A stretch of DNA of 64,000 nt, taken from assembly GCA_033063855.1 (NCBI GenBank), contig CP093831.1:10354001-10418000 (forward strand), read 5' to 3'. The DNA is from Smittia aterrima (Eukaryota > Arthropoda > Insecta > Diptera > Chironomidae). Positions 40,001-49,986 of this stretch are shown here, piece after piece. How positions within the stretch are numbered: the stretch's first letter is position 1; the number at the start of each line of letters is the position of its first letter. Under the pieces are notes generated by a model. That model made no database searches, was not told the DNA's origin, and saw only the letters and a list, made by a program, of their open reading frames with translations. The position numbers and the translations under genes were made by a program.

Positions 40001-40474
40001 TTCAGCAGCAAAATCGCGCCGCTGAAATTTAAAGTTTTTAAATCAAAACTTTTTCCGGATTCTTCACGTATGATGACTTCTGTTTCAATTTATTTTATTA
40101 TTCTATTCATGTGCCAGATAAAAGCAAAAAGAAATTTCCACATAAAGAGCAGAAGATTTGATTCAAAAACATCATAATTCTTCATTGTCAGTCATGTCTT
40201 ATCAACAACACAATTTGCAACAGAAAAAATCTTCATCGCATCGCAGCAATTGTGCATGATAAATCATTGCAGCGAATGAAACATTTCTCTTCTTCCGATT
40301 GAAAGTTATTGATTGAATTTCGTCTCCTCGCTTGGGCGTAGGGAACATGTGAACGATTGAAATGTTTGATGGGTTTTCGAGAGATTTTCAGGAGAAGCTT
40401 GCGCATGAAAATAAATATTTGTTCTTGTTGTATTTATTGTCAATAGACTCTCCAATTTTTGATGGGATCAAAAT
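37039..40474. other. intergenic region upstream of TOX-A
   Basis: No supportable gene. The sequence is AT-rich with GAGA-like and GAAA-rich tracts, and includes one copy of the TTGCGCGCGATTT word (38,830-38,842). Open frames up to 100 codons occur on both strands, low in complexity and without domains, and are taken as chance. Confidence 0.5.
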
Positions 40475-41298
40475 TTATTTAACATCCTTCAACCAGTTCT
40501 CACACTTTTTCCTCACTTCCTCCTTTTGATTCCAAGTCTTCTCCGCAGGATTCACTAAAGTTTTCTTATCTTCATAGAAATTGTAGCCCGGCTGAGTGAT
40601 CGGAAAACCATCGTCGGTTGAGGTTGCATCTGAAAGCAGTAAATTAGTTCTTTCATCTCGGAAGAATCTCTCATAAAATTACCAAGCATTCGCCAAATGC
40701 CAGAAAGTAAAGAGTTCGCCTCAAGATCTTGTTCTTCTTGGCTTTTCGACTTCTTTGATTTCTGACGAGATTTATCGTTTTCATTGGTTTTCTTTTTCTT
40801 ATCTTTGTATCCTTGCAAGCCAATTTGCTCCAAGGCACAAGCGACTTGCTTGAAACATTCGGAATCGTCGTCATCGTCATCTCCATCCTCTGATTTGCAT
40901 TCCATGATTTTCTCGATGTCAAGTTGGGGTGGTTGAAGCAATCCCATTTCAGCTGCGATTTCATTTTGAACGTCCATGTGTGCAGAAGGAAACGAATTCA
41001 TCACCAAGACGTCAGCCTCGACTTTGCTTAACCGTCGCTTTTGCTTATTCTCGGCACTCAAGACGATGTTACCTCCAAGCTCAGCAAATGGATCGGATAG
41101 TTCACTCACATCAGAGACTGCATCGTCTGTTCGAATGACGTCGAAAATGTATTCCTCTTGTGGAGTGATTGGCGCTAAGATATTTTGAACTGTTGAGGCT
41201 CTTTCGACGCGTTCTTTGATGTACTTTAAAGCTAAAAGTCTCTCCGAGTTGTATTTGTCTTCGTCCAGAAAGGACATTGGCGAGTTAGAGCAGCTCAT
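40475..41298 (-). CDS. uncharacterised acidic/basic-tract protein, two exons
   Basis: Exon 1 is 41,298-40,683 and exon 2 is 40,629-40,475, joined across a 53-bp GT-AG intron, giving 256 residues. Reading through the intron would give a different, less protein-like C-terminus; the spliced one ends in ...RKKCENWLKDVK. The start chosen is the first ATG (MSCSNSPMSFLDEDKY); the frame is open a little further upstream but has no ATG. Visible features are an N-terminal charged helix (LLALKYIKERVERA), a short acidic run (DGDDDDDDSE) followed by a Lys-rich tract (KDKKKKTNENDKSRQKSKKS), and a charged C-terminal helix. There is no signal peptide, membrane segment or known domain. The stop codon overlaps an AATAAA signal. 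The ST1 gene ends 214 bp upstream on the same strand. Function unknown. Confidence 0.8.
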
Positions 41299-41512
41299 GA
41301 CCTTGTTGAATGGAAAATCTTTTTTAAATGAACGCAAATATTAGGAAAGTAAACAACGACTAGTAATGCCATGGAAACTGACAATTAAAGTCAAACAAAA
41401 AAGAGACTTTACCGATAAACAACTAAAAGTAAAAACAACTCGCAGAGTTTTATGTTAAAAGAAAAATATTGTTTTATTCAATTTTCGTAATTAAACTCAA
41501 AGTTTATATTTG

Positions 41513-42610
41513 TTAAACAGGAAACTTGAAATCAGAATTCTTTAAGTTGTTTCCTGTCCACTTATCGAATCTCATTGAAAGATCTTCGGTCATTTCCGGA
41601 TTTCCTCCAACTTTGCCACGACGAATAAAATTTTCATTTGAGTCCTCTGAAGACGATTCTAAATTCACAGAATCGTTCTTCAAAAAATTATCAAAGTGCA
41701 GATGATTCATCAACTTTGGCAAGTCTTCGTCAAATAAAGGTTTCTCTAGAAATTTTGCGAGATTCCGCAAAGAATTTTTCATATCAAACTGGAGATCTTC
41801 GTAGAACATAAAGTGAACATTTTCGTCATTGCGATGGCTCCATCCATCGAGTACATGATTCCAGAAAGATCCAAACATGGCTGTAACGAAATATAATTGT
41901 TCCGGTAAATTGTAACTACGAGTAGCAACTTACTCTGACCATCCATGAAAAAATCTGCAAACTTTTCGAAACTCTCAGGAAATACCTTCGTAAATGAGTT
42001 ATGATGATAAAAATAGGAAACTGCCACATCTTTTGGATTCCGAGCGACGTAAACTACTTTAGCGCCAACCTCTTGAATATTTCTTGGCAATAACTGAATC
42101 GGCAAATGAGTTTTAATAAATCGACGAGTTTTTTGCATCGCAAGATCGTCGTAAATAGGTTCTGGGAACCATTCAAACGCTTCGAAGTCTGTTTCATCGG
42201 CAATTATGTGCAATCTGAAAGAAATTGTAGTTTAAGTTTAATTTTTTTCTTAAGAATATTTGAAAGATTCTTTACTCTAAATGTGGAAATCGACTTAACA
42301 AAGTCTCTTTTCTAGCTGTTTCGTAGTCCAAATCATTGCAGATGAGCCAAATCATTTCTTGAGTCCAAGTCGTCCCTGATCGTGGAAATGTTGAAATGAA
42401 GACATCGTCCGAGCGAGCTTCAAAGTTGTAAATTTCGTTGGCAAACTCTCTGAACTTTTCCGGAAGCAAGCACTTTCCACTTCCAACCAAAACCAATTCT
42501 CGCGACTGATTACAAAACGAATTATTGATTTTCTTTTGAATTTTGTCTTCAAGCGAAATAATTTCAAAAGGAAACTTTTCACATTTTGTTTTAGTTAAAC
42601 TGGTCGACAT
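41513..42610 (-). CDS. cytosolic sulfotransferase ST1 (array copy 1)
   Basis: Three exons (42,610-42,276, 42,214-41,934, 41,880-41,513) encode 327 residues. Cytosolic sulfotransferases transfer the sulfonate of PAPS to hydroxyl or amino groups of small substrates. TFPRSGTTW (about 74-82) is the 5'-phosphosulfate loop, with Arg in place of the usual Lys. KTHLP (about 146-150) holds the catalytic His. KVVYVARNPKDVAVSYFYHH is the 3'-phosphate site. FIRRGKVGGNPEMT occupies the position of the usual RKGxxGDWKxxFT. Introns are in phases 2 and 1, as in all array members. The 3' half of exon 2, intron 2 and the upstream region are nearly identical to ST5. A perfect GATA palindrome lies about 80 bp upstream of the ATG. 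AATAAA follows the stop by about 35 bases. Confidence 0.93.
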
Positions 42611-42689
42611 AGTTGAACTGTTCTCAAGATTCTGAATGTGAACATTGTCAAAAAAAATATTTCTTATTACTTTTTTCTAAACTTTTGTT

Positions 42690-42705
42690 TGATAAGAGCT
42701 TATCA
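42690..42705. promoter_or_regulatory. palindromic double GATA site upstream of ST1
   Basis: TGATAAGAGCTTATCA is a perfect 16-bp palindrome made of two opposed (A/T)GATA(A/G) motifs, about 80 bp upstream of the ST1 ATG. ST5 has a diverged version at 48,651-48,667 in which the second half-site is broken (TGATAAGAGCTAATCGC). GATA factors drive midgut and fat-body detoxification genes in insects, so tissue-specific control is a reasonable inference. Confidence 0.5.
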
Positions 42706-42972
42706 CTATGAAAAGCAAATTCAACTGTCACTTCAAGGATTGGCGTCGAGGTGACGAAGAATAAGGTTTTGTCCAAACAAGTTCTTTATTTATTGTTCAA
42801 ATTAGGTCAAAAAAAAAACTCAAATAAAAGTTGACAATTTTAAATTGGATTTTAATTTGGTTTATTTAATAGCTTTCATTTGCACACTTTTATTTCTTAC
42901 GATTAATTTCTATTGGACGTGAAAACGAAATAACGTTAAGCTGTCCAACGAATATTTCAAACACTGTAATTA

Positions 42973-44050
42973 TTAAAATGAAAACTTTAAATCAGATTTC
43001 CTTAGGTTTTCTTTGATCCACTTATCAAACTTTAATGAAAGTTCCTGAGTCATTTCGGGATTTCCTCCAACTTTTCCACGACGAATATAATTTTCATTCG
43101 ACACCTCTGAAATCTTTCCCAAAGCAACAGATTCATTCTTTGAAAAATTATCAAAATGCAAATGATTCATCAGCTTTGGTAAATCATCTTCTGTTAAAGG
43201 TTTCTCTAAAAATTTGGAGAGATTTTGCAAAGAGTTTTTCATATCAAACTGAAGATCTTCATAGAACATGAAGTGGAAGTTTTTATCATAGCGATGGCTC
43301 CATCCATCGAGTACATGATTCCAGTAAGATCCATAAATTGCTGGTTTGAATTGAATCAAAAAAAAATTGAACAAAATTTCAAATGAGAGTTTAATCAAAT
43401 AACTTACTATAATCATTCAGGAAAAGCTCAGAAAAATCTTCAAAGTTTCCTTTAAATCCTTTGTACAAATTTTTGTAGAGATAAAAACCTGATACAGCAA
43501 CGTCTTTTGGACTCCGAGCGACGTAAACTACTTTGGCTCCGACCTCATTAATGTTTCGTGGCAGCAACTGAATCGGCACATGAGTTTTGATGAACCGTCG
43601 AGATGTTTGCTTCGCCAAGGCGTCATATTTTGGTTCAAACATTGTACCAGTTTCATCTGAAATTATGTGCAGCCTAAAAAACTTATTAATTAAAAATTTC
43701 AAAAATTCCACAATAACTAACTCCATGTAAGGAAATCGAGTTGGTAAAGTCTCTTTCTTTGCTGTTTCATAGTCTAGATCATTGCAGATTAGCCAAATCA
43801 TTTCTTGAGTCCAAGTCGTTCCTGATCGTGGAAATGTGCAGATAAAGACATCGTCCGGTCGAGCTTCAAAGTTGTAAATTTCATTTGCGAAGCTTCTGAA
43901 CTTTTCCGGAAACAAACACTTATCACCCACTTGAACCCATTCCCATCCATTATTATAACAAAAATCTATTTTCTGTTGAGTTTCATAATCAACAGAAATA
44001 ATTTCAAAAGGAAACTCTTGTAAAGTCTTTTTATTTAAACTGGTCTTCAT
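42973..44050 (-). CDS. cytosolic sulfotransferase ST2 (array copy 2)
   Basis: Exons 44,050-43,722, 43,673-43,408 and 43,340-42,973 give 320 residues. The first ATG in frame begins MKTSLNKK. Intron 1 is 48 bp, a multiple of three without a stop, so exons 1 and 2 appear as one open frame; the GTTAGT donor and TTTTTTAG acceptor match the other copies and removing the intron restores alignment. Motifs are TFPRSGTTWTQE, KTHVPIQLLPRN (catalytic His), VVYVARSPKDVAVSGFY and FIRRGKVGGNPEMT-like YIRRGKVGGNPEMT. The Ser and Gly in the 3'-phosphate region (ARSPKDVAVSG) differ from its neighbours (ARNPKDVAVSW/Y). It groups with ST3 and ST4 by exon 2 length (260-266 bp). Upstream DNA at 44,117-44,165 holds several GATA words. 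Confidence 0.92.
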
Positions 44051-44342
44051 TATTAAACTGTTCACGTAAATCTGAAATATTTTTTAATGGGCTTAATCAA
44101 CATTGTTTATCAACTTCTTATCTAAATATTCGTAAAGATAGCGATAAATTATCTCTGAATATCGGATCGATACAAAAGAAGAACGTAAAATTGACAAGCT
44201 GCTTATCAAGGCCGCTCAGATACTCCACAGTTACGAAGATGACCGCAAGGATAGACAAAATCGAGGAATCTTAGAATATCGGGGAATCTGATATTGGAAT
44301 TAATGAAACGTTGTTTACAGAAAGTTGTTTCCTAAATAATTG

Positions 44343-45394
44343 TTAAAATGAAAATTTTAAATCAGATTTTCTTAAGTTCTCCTCTATCCACTTATCAAAC
44401 TTTAGTGAAAGTTCCTTAGTCACTTCGGGATTTCCTCCAACTTTTCCTCGGCGAATAAAATTTTCGAACATAACAACAGATTTATTCTTTGAAAAATTAT
44501 CAAAGTGCAGATGATTCATCAACTTTGGCAAATCATCTTCTGACAAAGGTTTCTCTAAAAATTTGGCGAGATTTCGCAAAGAGTTTTTCATATCAAACTG
44601 AAGATCCTCATAGAACATGAAGTGGAAGTTTTCCTTATCTCGATGTCTCCATCCTTCAAGCACATGACTCCAGTAGGATCCATACACGGCTGGTTCGAAT
44701 GAAACCGAAATTAAAATTGAAAGGTTCTCATACGAATAACTTACTATGATCATCCATGAAAAGCTCCGAGAAATTTTCGAAGTTTCCTTTAAATCCTTCG
44801 TACATTCTTTTATGATGATGATACCAGGACACGGCAACGTCTTTTGGGTTTCGAGCGACGTAAACTACTTTAGCTCCTACTTCTTGAATGTTTCGTGGCA
44901 GCAACTGAATCGGCAAATGAGTTTTAATAAACCGACGAGTTGTTTGCTTCGCAAGGTCATCATACAAAGGTTCAAACATCGGAGCATTTTTATCTACAAT
45001 TATGTGCAACCTAAAAAGAACTCTTTAAGTCCTTAAACTTTCTAATTTAGAAGATGACTAACTCCATGAATGGGAATCGACTTATTAAACTTTCTTTCTT
45101 TGCCGTATCATAATCCAAATCATTGCAGATTAGCCAAATCATTTCTTGAGTCCAAGTCGTTCCTGATCGTGGAAATGTTGTGATGAAAACATCATCCGAT
45201 CGAGCTTCAAAGTTGTAAATTTCGTTGGCGAACTCCCTGAACTTTTCCGGAAACAAACACTTGTCACTCCCCACTTGAACCCATCCGTATTTTGTATTAC
45301 AAGATGAATTTATTTTCTTTTGAACTTCATCATCAAGCGAAACAATTTCGAAAGGAAATTCTAGGAAAGGTTTTTTATTTAAACTGGTCTGCAT
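44343..45394 (-). CDS. cytosolic sulfotransferase ST3 (array copy 3)
   Basis: Exons 45,394-45,063, 45,010-44,745 and 44,689-44,343 give 314 residues, the shortest of the eight. The start MQTSLNKKPFLEFPFEI is shared with ST4 and ST5. Present are TTFPRSGTTWTQE, KTHLPIQLLPRN, VVYVARNPKDVAVSWYHHHKR and FIRRGKVGGNPEVT. Exon 3 lacks about seven residues in the variable segment before FIRRG (NKSVVMFENF), which accounts for its length. The upstream region shares an AGACTCGCAAC...AGCGATAG block with ST4, supporting a recent common origin of these two promoters. Confidence 0.93.
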
Positions 45395-45886
45395 AATTCA
45401 ACTCTTCAAGTGAATCTGAAATTACTTTTAATGAGTTTCAAACCTTATCAACATTTGGTTGTTTTTTAAGAAAAATCTCTGATCCAAAGACTCGCAACAA
45501 AAGCGATAGTCTATCATCAATAGCGGTCATTCAAGATTTTCGTAGATGACTAAAATACATTTGCAACTTTTGATAGATTATCAACTAGAGCTTTTGCTTG
45601 TGTTTTAATTTGAAATTTATAATACAGATAAATCTAAAATCCGACAAAACGGCAACGTCCAAAATGTTTCTTATCAATTTCGTTTTTTCAACTTTTTAAG
45701 ACTATAGTCTTATCAATTTAAAGGCAAATTATGTGACTTCACGAATTGGTGTCGAGGTCAAGATGACAAAAAAATTCTACATACAAATTTATAATTTTAT
45801 TGTTTAGAAGAGATAAATTCAAGTGTGTGCATGAATATGATTTTAAATATGTTCCTAGGTTTTTTTATTTTAAATCATTTCAAATA

Positions 45887-46985
45887 TTAAAATTTATATG
45901 AAAACTTCAAATCAGATTCTCTTAAGTTATCTTCTATCCACTTATCAAACTTTATTGAAAGTTCCTCGGTTATTTCGGGATTTCCTCCAACTTTACCTCG
46001 ACGAATAAAATTTTCATTTGCGTCCTCTGAGGATGATTCTAAATTCACAGAATCGTTCTTCAAAAAGTTATCAAAGTGCAGATGATTCATCAACTTTGGC
46101 AAATCATCTTCTGATAAAGGTTTCTCCAAAAATTTAGCGAGATTAAGCAGAGAAACCTTCATATCAAACTGAAGATCTTCGTAGAACATGAAGTGAACAT
46201 TTTCGTCTTTACGATGGCTCCATCCTTCAAGCACATGACTCCAGAAAGATCCATAAACGGCTGGTACAAATGGAATTGAGATTGATATTAAGAATTAAAG
46301 CTTTTTGTTTAAAAAACGTTTAATCAAATAACTTACTATGATCATTCATGAAAAGCTCCGAGAAATTTTCAAAATTTTCTTTAAATCCTTTGTACATTCT
46401 TTTATGATGATGATACCAAGAAACCGCCACATCTTTTGGATTTCTAGCGACGTAAACCACTTTAGCTCCTACCTCATTAATGTTTCGTGGCAGCAATTGA
46501 ATCGGCAAATGAGTTTTGATGAACCGACGAGTTGTTTGCTTTGCAAAGTCATCATACAAAGGTTCAAACTCTTCTTCATCTTGAATTATGTGCAACCTTA
46601 AAAATTATCTTATAAACTTTAAGTTTCAACAAAAAAAAATTAAAATAACTAACTCCAGAAAAGGAAATCGATCATATAACTTTTCTTTCATAGCTGTATC
46701 ATAATCCAGATCATTGCAGATTAGCCAAATCATTTCTTGAGTCCAAGTCGTTCCTGATCGTGGAAATGTCGAAATGAAAACATCGTCCGAGCGAGCTTCA
46801 AAGTTATAAATGTCGTTTGCATAAAATATAAACTTTTCAGGAAACAAACATTTGTCACTCCCTACTTGAACCCATCTCCATTTATTATCAAAAGTAAAAT
46901 TGATTTTCTTTTGAATTTCATTATCAAGAGAAATAATTTCAAAAGGAAATTCCACAAAAGGTTTTTTATTTAAATTGGTCTGCAT
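45887..46985 (-). CDS. cytosolic sulfotransferase ST4 (array copy 4)
   Basis: Exons 46,985-46,654, 46,596-46,337 and 46,260-45,887 give 321 residues. Exon 2 is the shortest in the array (260 bp). Motifs are STFPRSGTTWTQE, KTHLPIQLLPRN, VVYVARNPKDVAVSWYHHHKR and FIRRGKVGGNPEIT. Exon 2 is almost the same as that of ST3 (DVAVSWYHHHKRMYKGFKENF against ...RMYEGFKGNF), but exon 3 carries the NLESSSEDANENF segment seen in ST1. This suggests a mosaic history within the array. Three GATA words lie at about 47,081-47,118 upstream. Confidence 0.93.
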
Positions 46986-47473
46986 TAATTTTATGTTCAG
47001 GTGAATCTGAAATATTCATTAATGTACTCTAAACCTTATCAATTTTTCGTTTTAAAAAACACTAATCCACAGACTCGCAACGATAGCGATAGACTCTCAC
47101 CGATAGATGAAGCTCTGTCGATGATTAAGTTCTTCTTTCACAGTTTTTGAATATGCCAAACATTGAATAAATAATCTTGATCGCTTTAAAATTTTGACTA
47201 AAAGCCTCAAATTTAAAACTCCGACTTATTTTAGAAATAAATTGAATGTTTACATGGTAAAGGGTTATGACAGAATGAAGTGAATTGTTGAGAGATTTCT
47301 AGTTTAAATAAATATTTCTCTCGCATTCGAAACTATTTTTATTTGAATACTTCAACACCAACATGAAAAAACATATTAGCTTCGAGTACGTGCACTTGTC
47401 TTTAAATTCGACTTTCAAAAGAATAATATGAAACACAAAGAAAAACAATGTTCAGATTAATGTTAACATTTTT

Positions 47474-48569
47474 TTAACAGGAAAATTTATATTTTAAATC
47501 AGAATTTTTCAAGTTTTCTTCTGTCCACTTATCGAATTTAATTGAAAGATCTTCGGTCATTTCAGGATTTCCTCCAACTTTACCTCGACGAATAAAATTT
47601 TCATTGTACGGTTTGAAATTCACAGAATTATTCTTTGAAAAGTTATCAAAGTGCAGATGATTTATCAGCTTTGGCAAGTCTTCGTCAGATAAAGGTTTCT
47701 CTAAAAATTTGGAGAGATTTTGCAAAGAATTTTTCATATCAAACTGGAGATCTTCGTAGAACATGAAGTGAAAGTTTTCCTCATTGCGATGGCTCCATCC
47801 ATCGAGTACATGATTCCAGAAAGATCCATACATGGCTATAACGAAATATATTTATTCCAGTAAATTGTAACTACGAGTAGCAACTTACTCTGACCATCCA
47901 TGAAAAAATCTGCAAACTTTTCGAAACTCTCAGGAAATACCTTTGTAAATGAGTTATGATGATAAAAATAGGAAACTGCCACATCTTTTGGATTCCGAGC
48001 GACGTAAACTACTTTAGCGCCAACCTCTTGAATATTTCTTGGCAATAACTGAATCGGCAAATGAGTTTTAATAAATCGACGAGTTGTTTTTTTCGCAAGG
48101 TCATCGTAAATAGGTTTTGGAACCCATTTAAACTGCTCCAAATCTTTTTCATCTCCAATTAAATGCATGCTAAGCGAAATTGTAGTGTAAATGTCATTTA
48201 ATCTTTAAATACTTAAAAATTAAAGGTTTATTACTCCATGAAGGGAAATCGACTTCTCAAAGTCTCTTTCTTAGCTGTTTCGTAGTCCAAATCATTGCAG
48301 ATGAGCCAAATCATTTCTTGAGTCCAAGTCGTTCCTGATCGTGGAAATGTTGAAATGAAGACATCGTCCGAGCGAGCTTCAAAGTTGTAAATTTCACTGG
48401 CAAAATCTTTGAACTTTTCCGGAAAGAGCCACTTTTCACTTCCAACTTGAACCCATTCGTTTTTTTTATTAAAAGATGAATTATTGATTTTCTTTTGAAT
48501 TTTTTCTTCAAGCGAAATAATTTCAAAAGGAAACTCTAGGAAAGGTTTTTTATTTAAACTGGTCTGCAT
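47474..48569 (-). CDS. cytosolic sulfotransferase ST5 (array copy 5)
   Basis: Exons 48,569-48,235, 48,169-47,889 and 47,835-47,474 give 325 residues. Motifs are STFPRSGTTWTQE, KTHLPIQLLPRN, VVYVARNPKDVAVSYFYHHN and FIRRGKVGGNPEMT. It is the closest relative of ST1, not of its neighbours. The 3' half of exon 2 differs from ST1 at about one base in roughly 195, intron 2 at about four of 53, and roughly 150 bp of upstream sequence align. The first part of exon 2 is clearly more diverged. The upstream GATA palindrome of ST1 is present but degraded. Confidence 0.93.
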
Positions 48570-48857
48570 AGTTGAACTGTTCTCGCGATTCTGAATGTGA
48601 ACATTGTCGAAAAAAAATATTTCTTATCATTTTTTTTCTAAAACTTTTTTTGATAAGAGCTAATCGCTATAAAAGCAAATTCAACTGTCACTTCAAGGAT
48701 TGCCAGCAAGGTGACGAATGTTTTTCAAACAAGTTCTTTATTTATTGTTCAAAAGCACACTTTCTCAGACGATATTTCTTTAAAATATACTTTGGCCATT
48801 TGAAAAGATAAATATTTAATATCAAAGGTAAAAAAGAATGTCAGGTTGATGACTTAT

Positions 48858-49986
48858 TTAAGAGACATTAAACTTGAAATCAGAATTTTTCAAGTTCTTC
48901 TCTGTCCATTTATCGAATCTCTTGGAAAGTTCCTCTGTCATTTCGGGATTTCCTCCAACTTTGCCTCGACGAATAAATTTTACATTAGTATCCTCTGAGA
49001 ATGATTCTATATTCACAGAATTATTCTTTAAAAAGTTATCAAAGTGCAGATGATTCATCAACTTTGGCAAATCATCTTCTGATAAAGATTTCTCTAAAAA
49101 TTTGGAGAGATTTATCAGAGAACTTTTCATATCAAACTGAAGATCCTCGTAGAACATGAAATGAACATTTTCGTCTTTACGATGGCTCCATCCATCGAGC
49201 ACATGACTCCAGTAAGGTCCATACATCACTGATAAATGATAGACTCAAAAGGTTTTAAGCTTTTTGAAAATCAATTGACCCTCACCATGGTCGTTCATTA
49301 AAATTTCTACGAAATCTTCGAAACCTCTTTGAAATCCTGAGAATGGATGGCGCTGATAGTGGAAATAAGACACTGCCCAGTCTTTCGGATTCCGAGCGAC
49401 GTAAACCACTTTAGCTCCAACCTCGCGAATATTTCGTGGCAGCAATTGAATTGGTAAATGAGTTTTAATAAACCTACGAGTAGTTTGCTTCGCAAGGTCA
49501 TCGTACAAAGGTTCAAAGAGAAAACCATGTTTCTCAGATTTTCCAAATTCCGGAATACTTTTGAGATTCTTGACATCAATTTCACTCGCCAGCAAATGCA
49601 ACCTAAAATAAATTATATATTTGAAACTTTCAAAATTCGACAATGACTAACTCCATGAAAGGAAATCGACTTGATAAAGTCTCTTTCTTTGCTGTTTCGT
49701 AGTCCAGGTCATTGCAAATGAGCCAAATCATTTCTTGAGTCCAAGTTGTTCCTGATCGTGGAATCGTCGAAATGAAAACATCGTCCGAGCGAGCTTCAAA
49801 GTTGTAAATTTCATTGGCGAACTCCCTGAACTTTTCTGGAAGCACAAATTTTTCACTTCCAACTTGAATTAATTTTTGAGGCTGATTATTAAACGAATTA
49901 TTAATTTTTTTCTGAATATCATAATCAAGCAGGTTCATTTCGAAAGGAAACTCTTGATTTGATTTTGTGTAACCATTTTTCGTCAT
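48858..49986 (-). CDS. cytosolic sulfotransferase ST6 (array copy 6)
   Basis: Exons 49,986-49,652, 49,602-49,286 and 49,228-48,858 give 340 residues. Exon 2 is 317 bp, with an insertion near its start (ASEIDVKNLKSIPEFGKSEK) that marks the ST6-ST8 subgroup. Two normally constant positions differ: the 5'-phosphosulfate loop reads STIPRSGTTW where the others have STFPRSGTTW, and the 3'-phosphate site reads NPKDWAVSYF, with Trp for Val. Both lie beside cofactor-binding residues, so altered PAPS affinity is possible, though this is inference. Intron 2 uses a normal GTGAGG donor at the position where ST7 and ST8 have GC. KTHLPIQLLPRN and FIRRGKVGGNPEMT are intact. Confidence 0.92.

Noticed and set aside
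41299..41337. Start of the unknown gene at 41,337
   Set aside because: That start is TTG; the first ATG in frame is at 41,298.
43391..44065. ST2 exons 1 and 2 as one exon
   Set aside because: The 48-bp insert has donor and acceptor at the same places as the introns of all other copies; it is a stop-free intron.
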